Source of the DNA: Patiria pectinifera
Taxonomy: Eukaryota > Echinodermata > Asteroidea > Valvatida > Asterinidae
DNA length: 64,000 nucleotides
Reading direction: 5' to 3'
Assembly: GCA_029964075.1 (NCBI GenBank)
Contig: CM057136.1
Coordinates: forward strand, 14,868,381-14,932,380
Shown here: piece after piece, positions 49,256-62,585 of the stretch
Layout of the letters: every line of letters begins with the position of its first letter
Position numbering within the stretch: the stretch's first letter is position 1
Notes under the pieces: generated by a model
What the model saw: the letters and a program-made list of their open reading frames with translations, nothing else
Told to the model about the DNA's origin: nothing
Databases searched by the model: none
Position numbers and translations under genes: made by a program

Positions 49256-52200
49256 CTAGTACCGCTTACTGGCGATCACTTTGAAGGGTTTCGGGGAGCG
49301 AGCGGCCTGGATCTCCGGGTTCTGTACCAGGAGATTCTCGTCTTGATGCTCGGGCACCTTGGTGAAGGTGTACCGGTGGAAGAGCCAGGAGTAGACCAGG
49401 AAACAGATGACCTCTCCCTGGGTCTTGCCCAAGCACTGGCGGTGGCCAATGTTGAAGGGGAGATAGCTCTGGGAGTGTTGGATGGAACCGTCCTCCTTCA
49501 AGAAGCGCTCTGGAAGAAGCAAAAGAGCAGAATGAAAACATCAGTTTTAATCAAAATAAGAGGGTCACTCGGTTTAAGAACTCCCAAAATGTTACAGTAA
49601 CATTATGTCAGTAGATGCACTTAAAACAACACTGCCAATGTTGTAGTCAAACACTAATTATGATGTTGGCTGCCGGTAGTATTTGCTGGGCGTTACGGAA
49701 GGGCCAACGTACTTTGTTTTGACTGCCTCAATCACTGACTGACTGACTGACTGAGTCACTGCGTATAAATCTTGCTCTTAACTGAGCTTTTCGGGTCCAG
49801 GTTGAATAAGCCAGCCTAGTATTGTTTTGAATCCAAAGGTTCAATGTCCGAAGGGTTTCATTTTCATTTTAAGCCCATACGAATGGAAGAATAACCCAAC
49901 TATTACTACATAGAAACTGCTCAGAATTAACAACCATTGCAACAATGGCAAAAAAAAACAACAGAACAGCTGGCATAGAGAAAAGTTTGCAGATCATAAG
50001 AATAATGTAACATGAAATATTCTTCTAACCTGGTTTGAACTCGAAGGGTTCCTCGAAGTTCTTCTCATCAAAATGGACGGCGTACATGTTGTACAGCACC
50101 GGTGTCCCTTTGGGGATTCTGTACCCACCTACACATAAAGACAATGTTAAAATTATTGAGAAAACGTATATAGGTAACTCAATTTTTGTAATTTTACATG
50201 TGAATTCCAAATAAAAACCCTTTTCCTTTAGTCCTTGCCATTGTTTCCTGCGTCAAGCTGGCCAGGAAATGACCACAATGTCCTTCTGAAATCCTGTTTT
50301 TGAAATCCTGTTGTGATTAAATTATCTTTCCGACATTGTGAAATAGTCACAAGGAACTTTCTTTTATCGAGAATGTCGGCACTTTAATATATTGAGGCTT
50401 TGTTGCTTGGCGAAGCAATTATATCTTCCGCTTTGCAGCTTCATGGAAGTGCGCCCTCTTTAATGATAAACTTAATCGAATTGTAATCATTAATATTCAT
50501 AGCAATCATTAATATTCATTACTAAATGCATACTTACGGAAGTTGACGTCACGCGTTGTCGTCCTTGGTACGCCAATGGGAGCAGCGGACGCGTATCTAA
50601 GCGCCTCCATCACCAACGCCTCCACGTACCTGATCGCACTGCGGTCGCTGAGGGCGGGCATGCGGTCATGGCCGACGGCGCCCTCTACGACCTCGGAGAC
50701 TTTTTCCTGCAGGTGTGGGTTTTCAGTCATGCAGGCAAGGGCCCAGTAACTGCTCTGCCCGGTACCGATACCACCTAAAGACAATGAGAAACAATTAATT
50801 ATAATAATCTTAAAGCAACTGAAGTAACAATCGTCGTCAGGCAGAATTATCGAAACGTTGAGAAAACCTGCTTTCTACGTATTTGGGAACCATTACATCT
50901 CATTACTTTTTAAATGTCTTAAAAAAACACTTGAAATTTCCAAAGAGATTCTTAAATTTGGGATTTATCAATCACGTGCGCCCTATATAATAATAAAGAC
51001 AGCTAAAATTGTATCACGTGAATACACTTCACTTACGTATACAGAGATTTTTATTTCCCATATATTTTAAACATTGATGTAGGATTTGCGTGGGTTGTAT
51101 CCCACCGCTGCCACCATGTAACAATATCATGTCACCTTATTGGTGTGCTATGGTATTGAGATCCCTGTTAATAGACATACTATTCCAATTGATGTAGGGT
51201 TTCTTATCTTTAAAAATCTACAAGAGGTAAATTGCACTAATATTGCTCAGTTCATCCATATCATGACGTCATGCATATCAATCAGTCTACGATGCATGCC
51301 TGTAATGAACCTACCTCCGACTAGCACATTGGCGATGGTCTGTGAGATGTGCGTATCAGAGAAGAAGTCCAAATCCGTGTCGCCGTTGTCTCGGGCCTCT
51401 TGTTGCGACTTGATCAGCTCGTCGATCATGTCCCGGATGTTGCCTGTATTGATAAAACAAAAATTAATGAAGTCCCAGTTTTCCCATTTTGGGTTTTTCT
51501 TAAACTCTCGTCAACGTGGTTTCCGCTTGACCCAACTTTCGAGCATTCTAAGCTGTCTCGCCACATCCATTCACTGCTGCAGATGTTTTCTCTCTGTTAT
51601 CTTCTCTAACTAAAACCTTCTATCTAAAACCTTCACAATATTTATTGAACACAAATTTAAATGTGATCAGCTATAATGTCCAGTCATTAAACTTCTTTTC
51701 GATTGATCCTGGGGTTTGCTACAAATAACCCATACTATAAGCGGCTTTCGGTTCTCAGCCTAGTGTTTGGCGATAGTACTCGCTGCAAAAAAAGTTAAGT
51801 CTGCTCCGAGCTCTGCTTGTTATACAGAAATCACACAATTCCAAAATTGTGGACTGCAGCAGTATCTCATAATTATGTTAAACTTTAAGTGCGAATTGTA
51901 TTTGAGTAAAGTGCGCAGGTGAAACAACATGTCACGAATCAAGTAGTCAACGAAGTCCTCAATCGAGCCTATAGGGCTCTACTTACTTGGGTCGTAGGTT
52001 TCTTTGTGACGTTGTACCTCGGCGTTGATGAGTCCGTTGAATTCGTTGCTTACAGCTTTGATGAATTTCTTCTCTTTGTTGGAGAAGTGTTTCATCCAGT
52101 GGAACGCGTCCACAGCCATGCGCTTGCCGATGACCAACGTGGCGACGTCACCAGGAATCAAGCGCATCATCTGCTCGTGGATGTCGTCGTTTCTGATTGG

Positions 52201-55200
52201 TTGGAAACAAAGATGTGGGCGTTACCGTAGGCATTTCTCGATTGATGATTGGCCGATTCTAGTTTCGTGTTAGTTACCCTTGGTATTATTCTCGTATTGT
52301 GATTGGTTTTTGCTAGTTAGGGCTTTACCTTTGGCATTGTTCTCGTATTATGATTGGCTGATGCTAGTTTGGGCGTTACCTTTGGCATTTCCTCGTTTGC
52401 TGATTGGTTCTCGCTACTTTTATACTGAAATAATGTTCCTCCATGATTGGACAAAAATATGCAGTGCCCGTAAAACTTTACGACACTTTCTGCATTGTTT
52501 ACTTAACGGTTTGTCGGCGACGGGAACCAGCGAATCCTATTTCATACTTACTCGTATCCGAACGACAGACGTGTGAGAATGCCGAGGACAGCCAGGTCAA
52601 TGATGTACGTCGCGTTGATCTCCTGACCCAGGTGGGCGTCTAGGTACTCTTCCAATGCCCCCAATCGCTCATGCACAATAGATTCTAGTCGGGTGCCACC
52701 AGTGAAACTCCTGAATAATTTAGAGGGAAAAACGGTTTTGTTATCAAATTGTTCTACGACAAAAATAAGTTCAAAGTGTGAGATTTCGATTTGTAAAACA
52801 GTTACAATGAAAGCATTTGTATCATAGCTAGTCATATTTTTTTCGGCAAAACATGCAAGTTAAGGTGTTTTAATTGTATTGAAAGTTTGCATTTGTGGTT
52901 TGATATTTCTCTTACTTGAGTGATTTTGAGAACAGTCTTCGGTGATGTCTCCATTCCGGGGTGTAATCGGTGAAGGAGATGTCTTTATATCCCTCTGTAA
53001 GTTTCTCGGCTGTCGACAAAAGTCAAAATTTAAGATTGATTAATGAATGTACAAACACGCTTGTTTATATCTTTTCATGATAAACAATTCCAGCTTTTAC
53101 AAATGTATTAAAGAGATACTTCAGTAGTGATCAAGATCGATAAGGAAAAATAAAGTACTTTAGCCTCTTTTAAAACCTTAATTTCTTAGTGATTGTGCAT
53201 TTTTTTCGCAGGTGCAAAAACATTTATTCTGTAAGTAGATCTGCTTTCTATTGGCAAAGATATCGTCTCAAATCCATGCAGTGTAAAGCTAGTTAATAAT
53301 TAGGGCCTAGTCGGCAATTTTCGAAAGATTTTTTTTTGCTGACACAAACGGTGGATATTGATTTGGAAGTTACTGTGAGCAGTCATGCATTGCGTTGTCA
53401 TCTCTGCTGTTTATTTTGACTTTTGGTGGTCGTTGAGGCTAAAATTCTGACCTCTATACACATCTCAAATATTTTCAATAGGACAAAAATTGCCCTAACA
53501 ACAGTGCTTTTCTATTCTGCCTTTGCTGCTGGTATAACAGAAAACCTTGACCTATTTGTACATCTGCCAACTTGTTTGCATGTAGTACTAATAGTACTGC
53601 ACCCACTGCCGAGTGTCCACACGCAAGTGGTTAATATTTTTTTGTCTATTCTAACGTTTACTATGGGGCTCGTGGCGTACTTATTTGATTAGAAGTTGAA
53701 GGGATTTCATGGATATACCATGGATGTGGAAGTTGAAAGAACTCGTGTGAATGTGAGGGGCGAAGACATGCACGCGACCAGGCTGCTTTGGCACCCATGC
53801 TATACACCTGTTCAAACAAAGCAGTATGGCTCAAGGCTGAGCCATCTGTCCTCTTAAAGAAACAACCGAGCAGTAACACTCAGTTGACAAAATAAATCCT
53901 CCTTTTCTTCTTTAGGGCACAGAAGATAGTGAAGGCAAAGCATTGGCTCTGAGGAGTGTGTCAAAGTAGGTGGTCCCATATGACACTCTTTGTTGTTATT
54001 TTAATTGGTTTGTCGTATAGTGATGGATATAGTGAGACATCTTGGATTGTTTTTGACAAGAGAGCCCAAAGACATAAGTAGTTTATTCTCTAATAAGAAT
54101 TGCAGTTCATGATTTTATGTTGGACTCAACATCTGAGTTCAGGGTCAAGCAAACCAGTTGCCACCGGAGGTGAAAGCCAGCAACTTCCGTTAAACCATGA
54201 ACTATAGCCCTGTTCCGGTTTGGCCGGAAAAACCTCCACCACAGCGGACAGAACAAACAATTAAATTGTTTTATTGGGTCAGCCAAAACAAAATTGATGG
54301 TAGAAAATGAAAGTACATGTACTCAAAAAAATCTCGCTGTACGGCTGATTGCTGTCGGCAAACCCCAACATACTTGCTTCGTCATTCCGATATAACGACG
54401 AAATTCCTAAGAACACTTTCACCTTTTCTTTTTGTATCAAAAAAGTTAAATCACTTCCGGATGGGGAAAAGATAATAACCATGATTCATTGTGACACAAT
54501 CGTTACATTGTTAACCAAATTATCGAACGAGAATTGGCGAGATATCTTGAATATTTTAGCCATTGTATCCACGATCTGCCCACGTAACATATAACAAAGA
54601 TCCAAAGCTTTCCCAAGGTTTCCCAAGGCCACCGCGTGTTTTTGTCCATATTAGATAGATTTTTTTCTATGGCGTTATCCCACGCACGACGATGACTGGC
54701 TTCTATTTAGGATTAAAGACTTCGACCACAGAGGGCATTGACGCAATAGACGAATTTCAATTTAGCACTGAAACCGCTGAAATGTTAAGTCGTTGTATGA
54801 ATTGAGGACCTTTTCTTTTATTAATCCTCTCAACAAAAGAGATTTGGCCCTCGGTTTATCTGCCAATTTGAAATTCGTGTTCAGAAACATGGCAACAATA
54901 AGAAGATGTAATTGTCGGCCCAAGAAGTTATCTCAAGACTTTACGTCCTGCCGACCCCGGAAACACCTTGAATTATTTCTGCGTCTGGCTGCGTATCACG
55001 GCCAGGGAAAAACGTACAAATCAGCACAACTATGCGCGAAGCCTGACTGCCATATTCTGTAAACGCATTTTCAGTCCATCTTGCGTCTGTTTCAATAATT
55101 ATGCCTATAAGAGGTCATATCTTAATGTTAAGGGACAAACTGACTGCAAACGCGATTAAAGGCGTTTTTTTGCGACAACAGTAGTGACTACATCATAATG

Positions 55201-56157
55201 AACGGATAGCCCCATGTTTTTATTAGTATCTTCCCCGTCCTTCCTTGCTCCATGTTCCATCGCATTTTAAATTTTGTTTCTGGTAATGTAACCTAAGGAT
55301 TCTTTAAAAGTAAATAAGATTGAAGACGAAGACAAAATGTTCAGTTTTAGAAGTGGGAGTGGAACAGTGGGAAAACCTGAATCAGGACTGGAAACCTAAT
55401 TGACGTGGTCTGGGCGGGATTCGAACCCGGGTCACAACGGTGGTGGTCGAGGAAAGTACCACTAGTCCCAACCAGACTCTCTCCTGAAAAGAAATCTTGA
55501 AATCTTGAAATACTCACTTGAAAAGAGCGAAGGTCTCCCCGCAAACTCCTCAGCCATATCCACAAAAGCTGCCCGGATCAACTCGGTGCTGTTCAGGACC
55601 AGGAACCAATCGTCGCCCAGCTTGAGCGAGTAGATGTCGCCGTGTTTCTTGGCCAGCTCGGTGCATGCTACGTACGGCTTATCGGTGCCCGTCAAAACTA
55701 AAGAAGAAACAAATGAAAAATTGGAAACAAAATGTTTAAATACAGAAGTCGCAGTGAAATTCACACACACAAAAAATTTTAAAAAATGCACAATCTTCCA
55801 CAAATAATGTTGGAAAACACCCAGTTTTCATATAATTTCCGGAGAAAGTTTATAATCTTTTTGGTCTCAAATATCCTAAAAATTACATAGAATTTACACG
55901 GCTGCATGAGAATACCCGTCCCACCCCCCCCCCAAGTTAGTGTTATACTTACTGGGGATGTTTCCGAGCAGAGGGACCCGATGCGGCCCCCCGGGGAAGT
56001 TGGGCAATCGCCGGTGGTGTCGTCGGTGCTGGTGGGTCATTGACACCACGGCGACCACCAGGCACACCGTGGCGAAGAACAGAGCTAGCGTGGTGCCTGT
56101 CACGGCCGCTCCTGCTGCCACGGCCCCAGCCGAGGCTGCTGCTCCTATGATAATCAT
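49256..56157 (-). CDS. Cytochrome P450 'B', CYP2-clan (CYP1/CYP17-like), 9 coding exons, 520 aa
   Basis: Coding exons: 56157-55953, 55697-55518, 53009-52916, 52710-52552, 52192-51987, 51443-51315, 50774-50538, 50128-50030, 49509-49256; joined frame 520 codons plus TAG. Seen: Ala/Val-rich membrane anchor (residues about 4-40); basic stretch HQHRRHHRR; proline hinge LPNFPGGPHRVPLLGN; helix-C WRHHRR; helix-K EALR; RTTTRDVNFRGYRIPKGT; FKPERF; canonical heme loop FNIGHRQCLG. The I helix is GGGIGTGQSS: the acid is missing and the helix appears one residue shorter than in CYP1/CYP17. Segments such as RMPALSDRS and TTRD resemble CYP1A, placing it in the CYP2 clan; subfamily and substrate are unknown. 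The start ATG is 28 bases downstream of a strong pyrimidine-rich acceptor (exon start 56185), so a noncoding first exon is likely (see 59671-59822). It is the upstream partner of the gene at 36683-46056. Confidence 0.93.
55345..55490 (-). mobile_element. tRNA-derived SINE in P450 'B' intron 2
   Basis: The minus strand has GGGACTAGTGGTAC (A-box-like) and CCGGGTTCGAATCCCGCC (perfect B box), followed by a short tail. It starts about 28 bases from the exon 2 donor. Confidence 0.65.
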
Positions 56158-56185
56158 GGTTGGTGAGCTGAGATATCCTGGAAAT

Positions 56186-59100
56186 CTGTTGGGAAGAGAA
56201 GAGACGAGATGATAACTTTCAACCAGAAGCTAATGTGTTCCGGCTTAGCAAAGAAATCTGCTAAGCACAGAAACTACTTGCTCAGCCAAATCAGGTTACC
56301 AGTCAAGATGTTACAATGTGCATACAACTTATCACTGGTACTCCGTTGATTTTTACTTGGCAATGAATGTGCTGTACTATACCAGTTGCGTCAGCTACAA
56401 GTCATGTGAAGGATCATTATAAATCTCATAAGCTGTAGGCCTACTCTTCGCGCACACACACAAAAAAGGAGGAAATTCAAGAGGGGGATATTACAACTCA
56501 CACTCGGTTTTGCTGTTTGGAAGTGGCATTCATTTCGTACTTTTGAATTCTTGTCAAATTATAAGTTACATACAGGCCTGCCTCAGCACGATAGTAAAAA
56601 AATCGTATTCCCCTTAAAAACAGAGTACTTCTTGGCCGAAGTAAGCACGTTTGCACGGACGGGGAAGAAAGCAACACAGCTATATGAGAATGCTTACGTT
56701 AAAGTGACTCGTCTCGTTTGGCTAAAATCGAAAGGATGGTTCGGTTTTATGGCACTTTAACAAACACAAGAATTCACCTGAACCATGGAGTGAAGACTCC
56801 ATTTGATTTTTATGGGGCCTTTGGCGCCCATTAGAGAGTCGTGAAGAATTGTGAAACTTCACCAAACTTTAAAAGCTGTCTCAGTATATTCAACACTTGC
56901 TTTCACTTCCACGCTCCATCTCCTTATTTTATCTCCTCTTTTGTACTATCCAAGGACGTCGAATGCATTTCCGTCTATTCTACAAGCAGCATGATCCAGG
57001 AAGACTACTTTTTGAGTAAGCCACCGCGGGAGAACACAATTACCCAAGACCCCTTGACTATCATTAAAATGGGGCTTTCTATATCCCTCTACGCGGAAAT
57101 AGAGGCACATCAAAGGTGGATTAAACTGCCGACAGCCAAGACATTCCTTTCTCTTCTTGAATCACATCTATGCGGAAGAAGGAAATAACTTTCCCCTTAC
57201 TTTAAGACTCCAGATAAGTGCTTAAACTGAACTTATTCAACCCATTTCCAAAGGCTTACAGAAAAAAATATTTTGTTACCAATGACGTCACATTGAGAAA
57301 GGGGAGCTTTTGAGGGCGGGGTAAAGGGAAAGATTTTTCTGTCTCAAGTTTTGATATATTATACTGGAACCAAAACTCCAAAATCTTTATTTCTCATGTA
57401 TTCATCATCGTTTTGGAACAGTTTGTAGATTTTCCTTCGTTCTATTACTGCAAGCCTTTAATCGTAAATGATGTTTATAAATTATGTACAAAGTGCGATG
57501 AAAACCCTATAGGCCTACAAGTGACCAGGGTATGCAATATGCTTGATGCCTATCGAAACCGGATTTTGGGTCGAAACTGAAAGTCCAATATCAGCTATCG
57601 TATGGCATTTGGGAAACTTGTAAACTGCAACAAATATGGCCTAATTACTATAACTTAAAGCGACATTCATACTTTTAGGACAGCACTTACAACTACACGG
57701 GTGGAATTGTTTCATGTGAAAATTTAAGCATTACAGTTGAATGAAAAAATGACTGCAAGAAATGCTGCTTGTAATAATTCATGAAATTAATGTTATTCAT
57801 CTGTAAACCGTAGGAAATCCACGCACTAGAGCATTAACAACGAATTTTAAACAGTGTTGCGGGGTTGATATGACAAAATCCACACGTTTTCAACTGGCTG
57901 CGTAGCGTACATAACCACTGGGTGTTTTTTACACAGTCACAGTCATTGTTAAAAAAATAACTCCACGGTAAGGTCACACGCTAGGAGTTTCGGCAAAATT
58001 CTCTGCCAAACGGAACTGCCGTCACAAAAACAAGCATCCGTTTGCTGCACTCGACCGTAAACTTTCAAAAGTAAAGTTCACACGACCCGTAACTATACAG
58101 GAAGAAAAACCCACGTGACCAAAAAGCCTAGATACGAGTGGTAACTGTTCAAAGTTCAATTCCACTTATAATGCTGAAATACAAATGGGTATTTCCCCCT
58201 TAGTTTCGACTTATTAGGCCAACTCTTTAAAATTTAACTCAGTCAATATCTCCTGTAGATAGTTTTCCTGACAGTTGTGACAAGGCTTTTTTTAAGCCTA
58301 AACTTATCTTGCATCACATGATGAATTATTACAATCACGTGATAGGTTTCACGCATGCGTTATATATTTTTATAGAGTGAGTTATAGGTCAGGTCAGCTA
58401 GGTCAGGGCCTGCATCCGGTGATGAGGACACGGGAGAGGACAGCCAATCTTCCTTCCTGAGGAACTCTGAAAAACACCGAAAGTACACATCCCCTCCCTT
58501 GTAGTATAGTACCACTAAGTACGCCGTGATGGCACTAAATCTAACATCCTAAAAGGTACCGACATGGTTGAATTGGATCAATTCCCAGCTCTCAGTTTGG
58601 TTTTGGATCTCTAATTGGGCGCGTGGTATCGAAGTCACACTCTCTTCTCTTCAGCTGCAGGTTTTAATTACTGACCTCTAATAGTCTCAACTTAACTTGA
58701 CTCTGCATATCTGCAACCTTTCTTTGAAGGCAAGATTTGTATAAAAATGTTTCAAATACATTTGAGAATTGGGAATATCTCAGGTTTTAATGTCGAAACA
58801 TTAACAAAACAGGTGCTGAATTAACTTTGAGTAGGCCTATACAGCACTCGATGTGGTGCCTCTGTTTGGCCATAAGCAGTCAATAAATCCACCTGTGAAC
58901 ATTGAACTGACAACTCCGCATTGTGTTCTAGAAGTAATGCCTTGCACTTATTTATAGTGCAGTAACCCTTACGAAAATTCACGCAACCAGAACGGAAAAT
59001 ACACAAACAAATTTCTATACAGAATGTGACGATTATGGTGATTGTGATTGAACAAAATGACTGTTCGCTAAATTTACTCGGCAGTCCACACTGTCTACAC

Positions 59101-59670
59101 ATTGTTCTGTACAGACAGCCTTGAAAAAGTTCTTCCGGCCGGGGTTTCCCCACATTAATTTTTCGCTAAGATGGGAGAGAACTTTTATGACATGGGCTCC
59201 ACACTATATACTGATACATGCCAAGGGCAAGGGACAGGAAATTGAAGGTTTACCTTTTAAGCAATATGGTATAGGTACGGGATAAGATGAACAGCTCATT
59301 TTTTTGTGGATTTGAAAATATTGGACAGGATTGTAATTCAACCGAATGAAAGTAGAAGCTCAAACAATTACGGGCACAGGGACTAGCTGTACTTTTAACT
59401 TTTATGTTAGGTTCGTTTCCCAGTGTACCACTTACTTACAGAGTGGTATCATTGATACGAGTGCAACATTTATAGATGTATTATGTGCCCAGAATTGTTA
59501 ACTTCCAATCCGTCATTCTCATATAATGATTATGTGAGAATGATGGATTGGACAAGCCTCAGGGCACTATCATAATACAGCACAGTAGATCCGGCATATC
59601 GAAACGCCGGTCCATGAACGATTTTGAGCCTCCATTTTCAAACCACCAGGATTCAATGAACACTACTTAC
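56186..59670. other. Probable 5' UTR intron of P450 'B'
   Basis: No coding exon recognised. A 47-base hairpin of unknown meaning lies at 59505-59551. The plus-strand ORF 56841-57188 has no recognisable features. Confidence 0.4.
59505..59551. repeat. Short near-perfect hairpin
   Basis: CCAATCCGTCATTCTCATA pairs with TATGTGAGAATGATGGATTGG around a small loop. Too short for a typical miRNA precursor (about 60-80 bases); perhaps a tiny foldback. Confidence 0.5.
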
Positions 59671-59822
59671 CAATACAGTTGCCTTCAATAAGTTCGTGTG
59701 CAGTGTAGGTGAGGTTGTTTTGACAAGTTGTAGCACTACAATTCTTCTCAGTTGTCGGTCGAAGTTCTGAGGATTCGTGATTTTGTGTGTGTGTACTTTC
59801 TTCGTTGTTCGCTCAAGTCTGA
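59671..59822 (-). other. Probable noncoding first exon (5' UTR) of P450 'B'
   Basis: On the minus strand a TATA box lies about 30 bases before roughly 59822, and a consensus donor (TTG|GTAAGT) ends the segment at 59671. The next good acceptor downstream is at 56186 (pyrimidine tract then CAG), just before the P450 B start codon. I infer a 3.5 kb 5' UTR intron. The 5' end is estimated from TATA spacing only. Confidence 0.5.
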
Positions 59823-59847
59823 CACTGGTTCCCTTGTGAGCGCAGCG

Positions 59848-59855
59848 TTTTTATA
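59848..59855 (-). promoter_or_regulatory. TATA box (TATAAAAA) of the presumed P450 'B' promoter
   Basis: The minus strand reads TATAAAAA, followed about 25-30 bases later by the presumed first exon. Upstream on the same strand are a TGAGGTCA nuclear-receptor-type half-site (plus strand TGACCTCA, 59918-59925) and a CACGTG E-box (59903-59908). P450 genes are often controlled by nuclear receptors, but binding here is inference. Confidence 0.5.
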
Positions 59856-59931
59856 CACTTTCCCCACGGACCAGTCCGTGCATTCCCACAGGCGGCGATC
59901 TGCACGTGGATGACGTATGACCTCAGGTGGA

Positions 59932-59939
59932 TATAAATA
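59932..59939 (+). promoter_or_regulatory. Second TATA-like box (TATAAATA), opposite strand
   Basis: The plus strand carries TATAAATA about 77 bases from the minus-strand TATA box and pointing away from it. No downstream plus-strand gene is visible, so it may be a chance AT-rich match or a divergent noncoding start. Confidence 0.25.
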
Positions 59940-59945
59940 GAACAC

Positions 59946-62585
59946 TCGACCTGCGCACTAGGGTCGGGAAAGTCTCACCACTTGTGTCACTGATTAATGG
60001 TCGAACCTCATGTAGAGCGGTGCGGAAATCTAAGTCCGGCTTCGGGGAACTTCACGTGAGCGTAGTGCCGACAAGAAACTGAGTTCTTCTAATGATGTTT
60101 AACGGAAACGGATCATCATTGCGAATGAGAACATGATATACAGGATTTGGCGTTACAGTTGGCAGAAATCTCAGCGGCCGGGGTGGTTAATTAACTAATA
60201 CGACGTCATGATTAGGTTGGCCAAATCCGTGTTTAGTAATGACGGTGGTAGGGAAATCACTTCTCGGTATATCGTTTCCATGAATTTGCTCAAGTACTGT
60301 TTAGGCTAGTATGCAGAATATTTAATTTAAATCACACGCAAGTCCCAAACTAAGTCACGTCGTGATAAATTAGCCTTATTACTTTTAATGCCTAACGTAA
60401 CATATCTTTCTTTGCTGTCGACTGTGCTATTTTTTGAAAACTGTGCTTATATAGTCTGCTATATTTAGGCTTACTCGTTCCTCTGACTCTTTCAGTTATA
60501 ATGCTGTGTTTGTTTCGTTCCAAGAAGGAATACTGAGTCCCAAAATATCATCCCTGGGCGCTCACTATGATCCCCAAACGTGACTTATGTCTCTATCCCT
60601 GACACCGATGAATAAAGACCGTGCAGCCTGCAGGCAATAGGCCTATAGAACGTTCCGGGGTTTTCCCCCCAAAAAACTTATCAACAATGAAAAAAACAAA
60701 ATGTGATATTTCTTTGGGTCATGGTCTCGCGACTTATATATATATAGCACCTGTTTCATGGAATTGTGAATTAATTAAGCTCTGTCACTGACAGGCAGTC
60801 TTATAGTCAACTTCACCCGGCATGTGAACTATTCGAAGTTCAATATTTTTTATTTTGACGATCGGGAAAAAACAACAAACAAAGATTTAACTAGAAACCG
60901 GTTAATTTCGACTATAGGGTCAGCTGGGTGCAACTTCAGTCAAACTGACTAGATTATTCCAGTCAGTATTATTGACTGTAGGAAAAATATTTATGCAAAT
61001 AACTAAAGTTGAAGTCAAATCCAACTACAATTGTTCTAGTCATAGTAGGAAACTTGCATGTTTAACTAAATTCCAATAACTGTAGAAAAACCAGTCAATA
61101 TTTTGACTAACGGTTGTTTTTAGAGTGTAATATTACCTAACTTCAATGCCTCGTACATTGCCGTCGTTAATGATTCATGAACGGCTTAAGCCCTGTTTTC
61201 CTTGCCCGCAACTTCTTGTCAAACCCGAACTGAATACTAAAGTGCAAAATATAATCAAAAAAGGTCACAAAGTTACAGTCGAAAGTTCAAGCACATTTCG
61301 AATCCATATGAGCGAGTTTATTACCGTGAAGACTGGATTCACTTCTATTAACCACTAAACCGAGTCACAGCCTGGTAGTTTTTTTTCATACGGTAAAAAT
61401 CAGTAACAAAACAGACCGCATTAAGTTATCTGCATGTAGTTATAGGCATATAGAGAAACCCGATTGATTGCGACCATGAGCCTTTATCATGAAATAAACA
61501 TTTGTTTCCTTTTTTTCCCCCGTTATCATCTGTACACCCGGACTTGAACTTTCGGTTTCCCAGTAAAGTAAATACACTTTGTTTTTATTCATGTGGCCTA
61601 TAGTTCCTCCCTCTACAGGGATGCGGTATATACTGTAAGGTTAATAAATTAAATAATGGTTTGACAATCCTGATGAATATACCGTTAAAAAAAATCCTAA
61701 GCAAAAACATTATTTGATTGGTTCATTGTGGAGTCACTAAATACTTCATTTTTGATCGAAGTACGGTTTTGATTTGTAACCCTTCAGTCATTCTTTTTTT
61801 CACTTAATCAATCTTGCGTGTGTCTCTATCAATAGTACTTGATACTCACAATCTATCTAGGGCAATGCATTCTCATTAATCTACGCAGGGAATGTGACCT
61901 CAGTGGGTAGAATTTGTAAATCATGATGAGGGTAGGGGTTGGAATCATGCTGCACATATATAGCCTGGACTTGCAGACCCAGTGAGCCATATTGACTCGA
62001 GACAGAATTCATTAACATCAATCTACTCAGTCCTGCGACAACAATTTAACACACGTTTGCCGGCGTAGATAACGTTTACCTGCCAAATACCAGAGTCAAC
62101 AAGTATTATAGAAAGTGAAAAGAACGCTAATACCGACATGTATATGGTAATACAAACGGTCGTTCGAAGCTATCCGCGTGCAAGACGCAATCATTCATGG
62201 AAGGATGACAATCGTCACGGTTGACGTCAGAACTTTCCATTTTTTTTGGTCTGTGATAAGAGACCCTCAAGGTCGTCGCTTGTTATGTGTATAGATTTCT
62301 GGTTACACAATTTACAAGACCACCTGGAAGACCGACCCTTGCCCTATATCTACCATCTGTAAAATTGCGGGGGAAAGTATTCTGAACGGAAGAATAATTA
62401 TCAAAGTTGCATTTTGTAAATGTTGTAATCAAATGTCCTTCACTTGTGTATTAGTGTCATCACGCGTGTATTGATCCCCATGTATTGCATCCTTGGGAAA
62501 CAAAGGTCTTTCCCAAAAGTATACTACGTGTGTAAGGCTAAATCATCATATTTAAAGTATGAATAATATTTTTAGATTAGTTTTA
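59946..62585. other. No gene found
   Basis: Short ORFs only. A SINE-type fragment (about 61900-62010: GTGAGCCATATTGACTCGAG) is related to 29765-29985. Confidence 0.45.

Noticed and set aside
56841..57188. Plus-strand ORF of 115 aa
   Set aside because: No recognisable features; lies in the inferred 5' UTR intron of P450 B on the opposite strand.
59505..59551. Possible microRNA precursor
   Set aside because: The hairpin is only 47 bases with a loop of a few bases, too short for a typical precursor.
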